Source of the DNA: Rhizobium sophorae | Lineage (GTDB): Bacteria; Pseudomonadota; Alphaproteobacteria; Rhizobiales; Rhizobiaceae | Length of the DNA: 64,000 bases | Direction of reading: 5' to 3' | Assembly: GCF_013087515.1 (NCBI RefSeq) | Contig: NZ_JABFCN010000040.1 | Span: 1-64,000 of the forward strand | Part shown: positions 29,282 through 36,667 of the stretch, in pieces | Layout of the letters: every line of letters begins with the position of its first letter | How positions within the stretch are numbered: position 1 is the stretch's first letter | Notes under the pieces: generated by a model | What the model was told of the DNA's origin: nothing | Database searches by the model: none | What the model saw: the letters and a program-made list of their open reading frames with translations, nothing else | Translations under genes and position numbers: made by a program

Positions 29282-29836
29282 TCATTCCATTCTGAACCGG
29301 GTGTGGCAGGTCGTGCAGGTCTGCAGCATGAGGTGGAACGCGTGTTCCGCCGGCATCGCCGACAGTTCGTGCTCGTTGCGGACGTGAGTGCCGAAAGGAC
29401 CGCCGCCCATGGCCTCTCCGGGCCTCATGCGCATGCTGGCAGGCATCGGCCCGGGGTTCTTTTGCGCGGCGGCATCCAGCGCGACGGCGTAGTCGCGCAG
29501 GTCGCTGGCGATGCGGTCGAACCGGTCGCGCTCCTTAAGGATGTTCGGCCCGGCCTTCGACTGCCGACTGTCGGCCGCGGACGCGAAATGTGCAGAGAGA
29601 ACGCCTCCAGACCTGTCGCGGATGGTGTCGGCCGCCCATTTGAACTCGGTGGCCTTGTAGGTCGTCGAATCCTTGAACATGCCGGAGATCGTCTTTGCCG
29701 CTGCGGCCATGGCTTTCATGTCCGCCTGCCGAATGGCGATAACGTCCTCCTCGGCAGAAGCCACGGCCGCCATCATCAGGACCGCCGCCATGAAGGCGAC
29801 CAGTCCGAATTTGTTCGCGTCAGCTATTAATCTCAT
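29282..29836 (-). CDS. Cytochrome c' (class II c-type cytochrome)
   Basis: A 184-residue exported protein. An N-terminal hydrophobic signal (FGLVAFMAAVLMMAAVASA) precedes a helical domain with EDVIAIRQADMKAMAAAAK near the mature start. The haem motif CTTCH sits at the extreme C-terminus (Cys174, Cys177, His178), followed by TRFRME, exactly as in the four-helix cytochrome c' family. These periplasmic proteins bind NO and CO. It is divergent from a cytochrome b561 gene, its likely electron partner. Confidence 0.9.
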   Translation of the reverse strand: MRLIADANKFGLVAFMAAVLMMAAVASAEEDVIAIRQADMKAMAAAAKTISGMFKDSTTYKATEFKWAADTIRDRSGGVLSAHFASAADSRQSKAGPNILKERDRFDRIASDLRDYAVALDAAAQKNPGPMPASMRMRPGEAMGGGPFGTHVRNEHELSAMPAEHAFHLMLQTCTTCHTRFRME

Positions 29837-30071
29837 CGACGACGCCGCCCGGATTGGTGACCATGATGCTGCAACGGATATCCGATGCAGTGACCCGATA
29901 TCCGTCTTTATCTGGGCAGCAAGAGGGCGGATGCGCGCCCATCAGGCGGCCGGCGCATCCCTAGCTTCCAATCGACGGTTGATCTGTAGCACTCAGATCT
30001 TTTTGCAACCGGGCGATGAGAAAGCATTAACTGTCGCCGGTTAGTCTGCACCTCTCGCTAGGAGAGGATCG

Positions 30072-30575
30072 ATGAAGAGTGGCTACTCGCTCGCCCAGAT
30101 AGGACTTCACTGGCTCGTCGCCTTCATGGTGCCGGTCCAGTATCTGACCGGCGGTAGCATCGAGAGAACCCATCACGCCGTCCACATGGGTATCACGCCA
30201 TCCTATTGGGACGTCGTCCAGCACCAACTTCATAACTATGCCGGAATGGTGATCGGCCTGCTGATGGGCGTGCGGCTGGTTCTTCGTCTCCTTCAACCGC
30301 CCGAAACCAGCGGGCCGGATTCATGGGCCGGGCGGGGCGCGAAGGCGCTTCACTACGGCTTCTACGTCGCAATCATCGGACAGGCCTGCATGGGGTTCGT
30401 CGCGAGCTATCTCTCGTTCGCCATTGCGCCGTATCACGTGATCGGGTCGAGGATTATCCTGGCGATGGTCGCGCTGCACCTCGCAGCAGCGGCCTGGCAC
30501 ACGCTGGTCGCCCGTGACGAAACGGTCGACCGGATGGTGTTCTCGCGCCGGAAGCGGTCAGCCGAGAATTTCTAG
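30072..30575 (+). CDS. Cytochrome b561-family membrane protein
   Basis: A 167-residue di-haem membrane protein with four predicted helices. Candidate haem ligands are His13 (QIGLHWLVAF), histidines in VQHQLHNYAGMVIG, ALHYGFYVAI, and MVALHLAAAAWHTL. GCTAGGAGAGGATCG precedes the ATG. Relatives pass electrons between quinones and periplasmic c-type cytochromes. The divergent cytochrome c' gene is 235 bp away; the shared intergenic region has a GGATGCGC / GCGCATCC inverted repeat but no motif I can assign. Confidence 0.9.
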   Translation: MKSGYSLAQIGLHWLVAFMVPVQYLTGGSIERTHHAVHMGITPSYWDVVQHQLHNYAGMVIGLLMGVRLVLRLLQPPETSGPDSWAGRGAKALHYGFYVAIIGQACMGFVASYLSFAIAPYHVIGSRIILAMVALHLAAAAWHTLVARDETVDRMVFSRRKRSAENF

Positions 30576-30737
30576 AGTGGCCAGCGTCAGCACGACATAG
30601 CGGCCGGTCTTGGCGGCGAACACCAGGATCGTGAACGGGATGATGTTCGAGCCACACAAAAGGCTCGAATATCGGAGACACATGAGTCGTAGTTGAAATC
30701 GGGCTGCATTGCATGTAGTTCGTTGGGAATGGGCAAG
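30576..30737. other. Non-coding gap with hairpin and a possible gene remnant
   Basis: A stem TTCGAGCC / GGCTCGAA (30646-30653 with 30662-30669) may terminate the b561 transcript. On the minus strand, an open frame running into the b561 3' end reads IIPFTILVFAAKTGRYVVL, which looks like the last helix of a lost membrane protein. That reading is short and speculative. Confidence 0.35.
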
Positions 30738-31142
30738 ATGTACCGAATCGCAATGAGCAGGCTGCTCGTGATGATACGGCTGGTGATCATCGTATCACTG
30801 GCGGGGTACTCGCTTTCGAACGCAAGCGCCGCCATGCATGGCTCTTCGTTCCCCGAAATGGCAGCGGTCGTGTCCGAGACCGATGCTATGCAGCATCACG
30901 ATGGCCATGACATGACGAAGATGGTTGTCCATGACCATTCCCAGGGCGAGGCCGGCGGTAACGCAGATGGCGTATCGAAGCCCGTCAAGCAAGAATGCTG
31001 CAAGGATTTCTGTGGCGGACTCGGCATTATTTGTGAAGGCCAGGATGTCGGCGGACCCGTCGTAACCTCGATCCGGCAGTTCATCGACGACCGGACGACC
31101 CTTGGCGAACTGCCGCCCCTCCACCGTCCCCCGAATATCTGA
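30738..31142 (+). CDS. Exported His/Met/Cys-rich small protein (putative copper binding)
   Basis: A protein of about 134 residues from MYRIAMSRLL; an ATG 9 bp upstream is also possible. A hydrophobic signal (VMIRLVIIVSLAGYSLSNASA) is followed by a His/Met-rich part (MQHHDGHDMTKMVVHDHSQG). A cysteine cluster follows (QECCKDFCGGLGIICEG). It opens the rightward copper array. The layout, with signal, histidines and then CC-x2/3-C, is repeated in the protein at 41457-41834, suggesting two related periplasmic copper-binding proteins. Function is inferred from composition and context. Confidence 0.65.
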   Translation: MYRIAMSRLLVMIRLVIIVSLAGYSLSNASAAMHGSSFPEMAAVVSETDAMQHHDGHDMTKMVVHDHSQGEAGGNADGVSKPVKQECCKDFCGGLGIICEGQDVGGPVVTSIRQFIDDRTTLGELPPLHRPPNI

Positions 31143-31235
31143 ACAGAGACGCACCCGCTTGATCGGGTCTAGTCGGACGTTTGCCTGCTTCTGGGCGAGC
31201 GCCCTGTAGGCTATCTCCTATTCGGATATTTCAAA

Positions 31236-31463
31236 ATGAAACCCTCGTTTTTCGTGGTGGGGCTGCCGCTTGTTGTCGGTGGCTGCGCATCCACGCTTCC
31301 TCCCGACGTGGTGGCGTTTCCCACTGCGGTCGTTCAGCCGTCCGCGCTTCCGGCGGCATACAGGTCGCCGATCACAGGTTACGTCGCCCGCCAGCCGGTC
31401 GATCCCAAACCCTGGCGCAGACAGAACGATCTGCAGTCTCCCATGAATGGAGACGGCTCATGA
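31236..31463 (+). CDS. Small lipoprotein upstream of outer-membrane factor
   Basis: A 75-residue protein with a lipobox VVGGCAS (Cys about residue 17), so the mature chain is a small lipid-anchored peptide ending WRRQNDLQSPMNGDGS. Its stop overlaps the ATG of the TolC-like gene (ATGA), which implies translational coupling. No known domain is recognised. It may assist or be a partner of the outer-membrane factor. Confidence 0.62.
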   Translation: MKPSFFVVGLPLVVGGCASTLPPDVVAFPTAVVQPSALPAAYRSPITGYVARQPVDPKPWRRQNDLQSPMNGDGS

Positions 31464-32926
31464 TCGGCACCACAAGACTGATCGCGGCGCTGGCATTCCC
31501 TCTCGCCTTGAGCGGCTGCGTTACAAGCGCCGATTATTCCCGCAAGGAAGCGGGCTTCACCTCCGTTGCCAACAAAACCGCCATTGTCACGGCGAAAGAG
31601 ACCGTCTGGATCCAGAACCAGAACCAGGCCCGATCGGCGGCCGCGCAGGTCAAAAGCCTGCTTGCTCGAACGAAACCTCTCGACGTCGAGACGGCCGTCC
31701 AGATCGCGCTGCTCAACAACAAGGGCCTCCAGGCCGCCTATGCCGATCTTGGCGACAGCGCCGCCGACGCCTGGCAGTCGACCATGTTCATCAACCCGAC
31801 CGTCTCCATCGGCACGACCGGGATCGGAACTGCGGAACTGCAGGCGTTCAAAACGATCGAAGGGATGATCACGACGAACATCCTGGCGCTCGCCACGAAG
31901 AACAGGGACATGGCGATCGCCGACACCCGCTTCCGGCAGGCGCAATTGTTCGCGGCAGTGAAGACGCTTCAGGTCGCCGCTGACACCCGGCGCGCCTGGA
32001 TCGGTGCGGTCGCCTCATGGGAGAATGTCGGGCAGCTCCAGCACGCCCAGGCGACTGCCGACGCAGCCTCGGAACTCGCCGAGAAACTCGGCGAGACAGG
32101 TGCAATGGCCAAGGGCGCGCAAGCCCGTGAACATGTGTTCGTCGCCGAACTCGCCGGAGAGACGGCGAAGGCTCGGCTATCGGCACGTCTCGCCAAGGAG
32201 AATCTGACGCGGCTGATGGGCCTCTGGGGCTCCGATCTGGACTACCAGGTCCCGAACAGCCTGCCGCCGCTCCCCAAATCCGTCGTCAGACGCGATACCA
32301 TCGAGAGCGAGGCTCTCAGGAACCGCATCGACCTGCAGATCGCCAAGCTCGACCTTGAGGCCACGGCCAGATCCTACGGTCTCACCGAGGCGACGCGCTA
32401 TGTGACCGATCTCGAGATCCTGACCGGTTTCGAAACGGAACGGGAAATCGAGGACGACGAGACGAAAACGCGAACCACCGCGCAGGTCGAGCTTGAGTTC
32501 GCCATCCCGATCTTCGACACCGGCAAGGCCCGGATGCGCAAGTCCGAGCTGGCCTACATGCGGGCGGCGAACCTCTTGGCAGAGAAAGCCGTCAACGTCC
32601 GCTCGGAAGCACGCTCCGCCTACGAGGCTTACCGCTCGAACTACGATATCGCGCGGCACTACCGCAACAACGTCGTGCCGCTGCGAACCAAGGTCGAGGA
32701 GGAATCCCTGCTGACCTACAACGGCATGATCTCGAACACCTTCGAGCTGCTGACAGACACCCGCGACAAGATCAACTCCACCCTGCTCTCCGTCAACGCG
32801 AAGCGCGATTTCTGGCTGGCCGAAGCCGATCTGGCGCCTGCGATCTACGGCGGCAGCGCGACAAAGGCGTCGGCAGAGACCGAGGTCGCCGCTGCTTCTG
32901 CAAGCAGCGCTGGCGGCGGTCATTGA
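31460..32926 (+). CDS. TolC/CusC-type outer-membrane efflux lipoprotein
   Basis: A 488-residue outer-membrane factor. The start at MIGTTRLIAAL gives a lipobox LALSGCVTS; the 93-residue upstream extension is an overlap with the lipoprotein gene. Two repeats of long amphipathic helices are seen (QIALLNNKGLQAAYADLGDS, then RIDLQIAKLDLEATARSYGL), as in TolC-family trimers. In copper systems CusC works with CusBA. No RND pump or adaptor gene follows here, so its partner must be encoded elsewhere or be the exporter at 25-28 kb; that is open. Confidence 0.85.
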   Translation: MIGTTRLIAALAFPLALSGCVTSADYSRKEAGFTSVANKTAIVTAKETVWIQNQNQARSAAAQVKSLLARTKPLDVETAVQIALLNNKGLQAAYADLGDSAADAWQSTMFINPTVSIGTTGIGTAELQAFKTIEGMITTNILALATKNRDMAIADTRFRQAQLFAAVKTLQVAADTRRAWIGAVASWENVGQLQHAQATADAASELAEKLGETGAMAKGAQAREHVFVAELAGETAKARLSARLAKENLTRLMGLWGSDLDYQVPNSLPPLPKSVVRRDTIESEALRNRIDLQIAKLDLEATARSYGLTEATRYVTDLEILTGFETEREIEDDETKTRTTAQVELEFAIPIFDTGKARMRKSELAYMRAANLLAEKAVNVRSEARSAYEAYRSNYDIARHYRNNVVPLRTKVEEESLLTYNGMISNTFELLTDTRDKINSTLLSVNAKRDFWLAEADLAPAIYGGSATKASAETEVAAASASSAGGGH

Positions 32927-32939
32927 GAAAGGACATACC

Positions 32940-34286
32940 ATGTTCAACAGACGACAACTTTTTGGAGCCAGCGCCGCTCTGCTCACCACAGCCGCCTGGA
33001 CGAAGACCTCGGCGATGGGTCTGCCTGAGGCCCCGACCATGGAATCGGCGGACATGCAGCCGCCGCTCCACCCTAGCTCCGGCCCGGAATACCAGCCGGT
33101 GGTCACCCTCAACGGCTGGACCCTGCCGCATCGGATGAACAATGGCGTCAAGGAATTCCACCTCGTCGCCGAACCGGTCGAACGCGAGATGGCGGACGGC
33201 ATGACCGCCTATCTGTGGGGCTACAACGGACAGTCACCGGGACCGACGATCGAGGCTGTCGAGGGAGATCGCGTCCGCATCTTCGTCACCAACAAGCTGC
33301 CCGAGCACACGACGATCCACTGGCACGGCATGATCCTGCCGTCGGGCATGGACGGCGTCGGCGGCCTGACGCAGCCACATATTCCAGTCGGCAAGACCTA
33401 CGTCTACGAGTTCGACCTCGTGAAATCCGGCACCTTCATGTACCACCCGCATTCCGACGAGATGGTGCAGATGGCGATGGGCATGATGGGTTTCTTCGTG
33501 ATCCATCCGAAAGATCCCAAGTTCATGCGCGTCGACCGAGACTTCGTCTTCCTGCTCAACGCCTACGACATCGACCCCGGCTCCTACGTGCCGCGGATCA
33601 TGGAAATGACCGACTTCAACATGTGGTGCTGGAACAGCCGCGTGTTTCCGGACATCAGCCCTCTCGTCGTGTCGAAGAATGACAGGGTGCGCGTCCGCGT
33701 CGGCAACCTGACGATGACCAACCATCCGATCCACATGCATGGCTATGATTTCGAGGTGACATGCACCGACGGCGGCTGGGTGCGGCCGGAAGCGCGGTGG
33801 CCGGAGGTGAGCATCGACATCCCCGTCGGCGCGATGCGTGCCTACGAGTTCGACGCCAGGTATCTCGGCGACTGGGCGATCCATTGCCACAAATCGCACC
33901 ACACGATGAACGCCATGGGTCATGACATTCCAACCTTCATCGGTGCGGACAAATCGAAGGTCGCCGAAAAGATCAGGAAGCTGCAGCCAGAATACATGCC
34001 CATGGGCACCAAGGGCATGGCCGACATGGGCGAAATGGAAATGTCCATCCCCGAGAACACCGTTCCGATGATGACCGGCTGGGGGCCGCATGGTCCGATC
34101 GAAATGGGCGGTATGTTCTCGGTCGTAAAGGTCCGCGAGGGGATCTCGGCAGACGATTACTCAGATCCCGGCTGGTACGAAAACCCGCCCGGAACGCAGG
34201 CCTGGGAGTGGACCGGAGAACTTCCGGACGCGACCAAGGCCAAAGACGCGAAAACACAAATCACGCCGAAGCCGACAAACGGCTGA
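32940..34286 (+). CDS. Tat-exported multicopper oxidase (CopA-like)
   Basis: A 448-residue periplasmic multicopper oxidase. The N-terminus MFNRRQLFGAS is a twin-arginine signal. All copper motifs are present: HWH at 127-129, HPH at 169-171, HPIHMH at 262-267, and HCH-x3-H-x4-M (His315 to Met326, with Cys316 and axial Met326 of the type-1 site). A Met-rich tail around residues 355-395 could bind Cu(I). Such enzymes oxidise Cu(I) to less toxic Cu(II). It sits 13 bp after the outer-membrane factor. Confidence 0.92.
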   Translation: MFNRRQLFGASAALLTTAAWTKTSAMGLPEAPTMESADMQPPLHPSSGPEYQPVVTLNGWTLPHRMNNGVKEFHLVAEPVEREMADGMTAYLWGYNGQSPGPTIEAVEGDRVRIFVTNKLPEHTTIHWHGMILPSGMDGVGGLTQPHIPVGKTYVYEFDLVKSGTFMYHPHSDEMVQMAMGMMGFFVIHPKDPKFMRVDRDFVFLLNAYDIDPGSYVPRIMEMTDFNMWCWNSRVFPDISPLVVSKNDRVRVRVGNLTMTNHPIHMHGYDFEVTCTDGGWVRPEARWPEVSIDIPVGAMRAYEFDARYLGDWAIHCHKSHHTMNAMGHDIPTFIGADKSKVAEKIRKLQPEYMPMGTKGMADMGEMEMSIPENTVPMMTGWGPHGPIEMGGMFSVVKVREGISADDYSDPGWYENPPGTQAWEWTGELPDATKAKDAKTQITPKPTNG

Positions 34287-34317
34287 GGTCCAATCTCAAC
34301 ATCGAAAGGAATTACGG

Positions 34318-34797
34318 ATGAAGAATTATCTCATGGCACTGGCCCTCGCAGCACTCGCGTCGCCGGCACTTGCCTCAGGCAATCATGCCGGTGGCCACGG
34401 CGAGAAGATGGCTATCGGAGAACCCGGCGACAAGGCCAAGGCGACACAGACCATCCGCGTCACGATGAAGGAAACCGACGACGGAAAGATGCTGTTTACC
34501 CCGGCAGCCTTCAACGTCCGCAAAGGGCAGACGGTGAAGATCGCGATCAAGAATGCCGGAACCGTCGACCACGAATTCGTACTCGATCAGGAAGACAAGA
34601 TCCTGGAGCACAAGAAGGTCATGGAGAAGTTCCCGGAAATGGAACATGCCGACCCCAACTCCATCCGTCTTCCGGCTGGCCAATCCGGCGAGATCGTCTG
34701 GAAGTTCACCACCGACGGCGAATTCAAGTTCGCCTGCCTGATCCCCGGTCACTACGAGGCCGGCATGCATGGCGACGTCACCGTCGCCGGCAAGTAA
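34318..34797 (+). CDS. Periplasmic cupredoxin (CopI/plastocyanin-like)
   Basis: A 159-residue exported protein with a clean signal peptide (ending near PALAS). It contains one cupredoxin domain with a full type-1 copper set: His85 (DHEF), Cys140, His145 and Met150 (FACLIPGHYEAGM). The N-terminal mature part has GNHAGGHGEKM, a loose His/Met site. GAAAGGAATTACGG precedes the start. It could accept electrons or copper from the multicopper oxidase just upstream. Confidence 0.92.
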   Translation: MKNYLMALALAALASPALASGNHAGGHGEKMAIGEPGDKAKATQTIRVTMKETDDGKMLFTPAAFNVRKGQTVKIAIKNAGTVDHEFVLDQEDKILEHKKVMEKFPEMEHADPNSIRLPAGQSGEIVWKFTTDGEFKFACLIPGHYEAGMHGDVTVAGK

Positions 34798-34820
34798 TCT
34801 GCAACAAAGGAGCTACACAC

Positions 34821-35108
34821 ATGAAAACTGCAATGATCAAAATCGGCCTCGCCGCCCTGCTCTGCGCCAGCGCAGCCTTCGGCGCATTCGCCGAGGAGTT
34901 CACCAAGGGCGTCGTCAACAAGGTCGACACAAAGGCAAAGAAGGTCACCATCAAGCATGAGGATCTGAAGAACCTCGACATGTCCGCGATGACGATGGTC
35001 TTCCGCGTCGAAGACCCGGCTCTGATCGAAAAACTGAAAGAAGGCGCGAATGTCGAGTTCGTTGCCGAGCGTGTGAATGGCAAGCTGACCGTCACCAATG
35101 TAAAATAA
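34821..35108 (+). CDS. CusF-like periplasmic copper chaperone
   Basis: A 95-residue exported protein with a signal peptide ending near AFAEE and a small OB-type barrel. His46, Met57 and Met59 have the same spacing as the Cu(I) ligands His36, Met47 and Met49 of E. coli CusF. At the position of the CusF capping Trp44 this protein has Met54. CAAAGGAGCTACACAC precedes the start. It follows the cupredoxin gene by 23 bp. Confidence 0.88.
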   Translation: MKTAMIKIGLAALLCASAAFGAFAEEFTKGVVNKVDTKAKKVTIKHEDLKNLDMSAMTMVFRVEDPALIEKLKEGANVEFVAERVNGKLTVTNVK

Positions 35109-35114
35109 CCGCCT

Positions 35115-35149
35115 CCTGCCGCCCCGGGTCGGTCGATCCGGGCGGCAGG
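35115..35149 (+). terminator. Hairpin after the CusF-like gene
   Basis: A 10-bp stem CCTGCCGCCC / GGGCGGCAGG (35115-35124 with 35140-35149) follows the CusF-like stop codon by 6 bp. There is no T run after it, so it may be a partial terminator or a message-stabilising structure before the DUF411 gene. Confidence 0.5.
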
Positions 35150-35168
35150 ACATCGAGGAGCGCAGACG

Positions 35169-35633
35169 ATGCACAGAAGAAGAAGTTTCATTGCAATGGC
35201 GGGCTCTGCCCTGGTGTTCATTGGCGGAGGAGGTCGCGCCGCCGCCCCGGCGAAGATGACGGTCTACAAGGATCCCAGCTGCGGCTGCTGTCATGAATGG
35301 TCGAAGGCTATGGCAGCAGCTGGATTTTCGGTCGACGCCCGCGACACGGACGACCTTGCACCGCTCAAGGTGCGGTTGGGCATACCGGTCGACGTGCAGG
35401 GATGCCACACCGCCGTCATCGAGGAATACTACCTCGAGGGACACGTGCCGCTCGAGGCCGTCCGACGCCTGTTGCAGGAGCGGCCGCTGGTGCAAGGACT
35501 GGCCGTGCCGGGAATGCCACCTGGCTCCTTGGGAATGGGCGACGATCCGCAGGCGTCCTATGCGGTGTATGCGGTCCCCTCGGGAACCGGCGCGCCATAC
35601 GTGTTCATGGAGGTTCGTCCCCGGAAGGCCTGA
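35169..35633 (+). CDS. DUF411 metal-binding protein
   Basis: A 154-residue exported protein; the N-terminus MHRRRSFIAMAGSALVFIGG is a probable Tat-like signal. The DUF411 hallmark CGCC (Cys38, Cys40, Cys41 in DPSCGCCHEW) is present, as are QGCHTAVIEEYYLEGHVP and VPGMPPGSLGM. Members of this family are regularly found in copper- and silver-resistance clusters, and are thought to bind Cu(I) in the periplasm. CGAGGAGCGCAGACG precedes the start. Confidence 0.9.
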   Translation: MHRRRSFIAMAGSALVFIGGGGRAAAPAKMTVYKDPSCGCCHEWSKAMAAAGFSVDARDTDDLAPLKVRLGIPVDVQGCHTAVIEEYYLEGHVPLEAVRRLLQERPLVQGLAVPGMPPGSLGMGDDPQASYAVYAVPSGTGAPYVFMEVRPRKA

Positions 35634-35667
35634 CGCCTCGATCGGTCAAGCCACGCCGAGGTGCCGC

Positions 35668-36036
35668 TCAGGAAACTGGAGCGGTGCAGAGCGCCGCCCA
35701 AAGATCGTGCTTCCAGTCGGTTCCCAGCCGCGCCGACACGTCAACCGTATAGTTGGCGGAATTGATCCGCACCACGGCGGGCGAAACACAGCGCACGCTC
35801 GCCTCGTGTCTTCCTCCGTCCCGATAGAGCACGATGCCGCTACCGTCGAATTCTGAGAGCGTGATGACGACGTCGAAATCGAAGGCCGGATCGCGGGCGG
35901 GACCGCCCTCCGCCAGACTGAGGCTGACCGACCGGCTGCCGCCGAACGAAGCGGTGTGGAAGGTGGCGAGCTCGGAAGCCGCCGACATGGATGCGGACTG
36001 CGCGCAAAGGATCAGACACAGAAGGACTCGGCGCAT
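35668..36036 (-). CDS. Exported hypothetical protein
   Basis: A 122-residue protein with a signal peptide (MRRVLLCLILCAQSASMSAASE). The mature part is beta-rich (SRSVSLSLAEGG, FDVVITLSEFDGSGIVLYR) with two cysteines (RCVSP and LCTAP) that could form a disulfide. I recognise no family. It is convergent with the DUF411 gene (34-bp gap) and downstream of the EF-hand gene beyond a strong hairpin, so it may be transcribed separately. Confidence 0.55.
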   Translation of the reverse strand: MRRVLLCLILCAQSASMSAASELATFHTASFGGSRSVSLSLAEGGPARDPAFDFDVVITLSEFDGSGIVLYRDGGRHEASVRCVSPAVVRINSANYTVDVSARLGTDWKHDLWAALCTAPVS

Positions 36037-36080
36037 TTCCCCCCGCCGTGGTCAATGCATCGCCAATCTTATCATATCCA

Positions 36081-36112
36081 CGGAGGCTCCGCGACTATTC
36101 GCGGAGCCTCCG
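36081..36112 (-). terminator. Strong hairpin, end of leftward copper array
   Basis: A perfect 14-bp stem CGGAGGCTCCGCGA / TCGCGGAGCCTCCG (36081-36094 with 36099-36112) has a 4-nt loop. It is 22 bp after the EF-hand stop on the minus strand. The lack of a T run leaves the mechanism open, but the position fits a transcript end. Confidence 0.65.
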
Positions 36113-36134
36113 AAGTTGGATCCCTTCGGCCCGG

Positions 36135-36575
36135 CTACGGCCGCATGAACGCCTGCAATTCGTCGGTCGTGACCTTGCCGTCGTTGTTCGCGTCCACGCT
36201 GTCGAATATCCGCTTGTGGATCGCCGTCACCTCCTCGAAGGACAGCGCGCCGTCTCCGTCGGCGTCGGCGACCGCGAACATGATTTTCATCATGTGTCCG
36301 CGCATCGACATCATCGGCATGCCGCCCATCATGCCGGACGGCATCATCATGCTCCGCCCCATCATTCCGTCGGGCATCATGCCGGATCCGCCGGGCATGG
36401 ATCCCTGACCTTGCCCCGTCGTTCCGTCGTCCGCATCCGACGGCGAGGTTGCCTGCGCCGATGTCGCAGGATGATGAGGGTCGGCGTCGTTCGTCTGCGC
36501 GAGCGCGAGACCACCTCCGCCGACCGCGATCAGCGCGGCAAGCATGGCTGCATGTGGCAATCTTGTCGTCGTCAT
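36135..36575 (-). CDS. Exported Met-rich EF-hand protein
   Basis: A protein of about 146 residues. The second ATG (36575) is favoured over the one 6 bp upstream because AGGAG then lies at normal spacing. A signal peptide (MLAALIAVGGGGLALAQ) leads to a linker and a segment extremely rich in Met and Gly (MMPDGMMGRSMMMPSGMM). Two EF-hand loops follow, DADGDGALSFEE and DANNDGKVTTDE. The Met-rich block resembles Cu(I)-binding stretches of copper proteins; calcium binding by the EF hands is expected. It is last in the leftward array. Confidence 0.82.
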   Translation of the reverse strand: MTTTRLPHAAMLAALIAVGGGGLALAQTNDADPHHPATSAQATSPSDADDGTTGQGQGSMPGGSGMMPDGMMGRSMMMPSGMMGGMPMMSMRGHMMKIMFAVADADGDGALSFEEVTAIHKRIFDSVDANNDGKVTTDELQAFMRP

Positions 36576-36667
36576 GTCCATTCTCCTTTTGCGTGATCTT
36601 CTTCCACCTGCATCTTTTATCCTGCGCAGGACAGGCATTCGCACATCGTGCACCAACCGGCGCTGGC

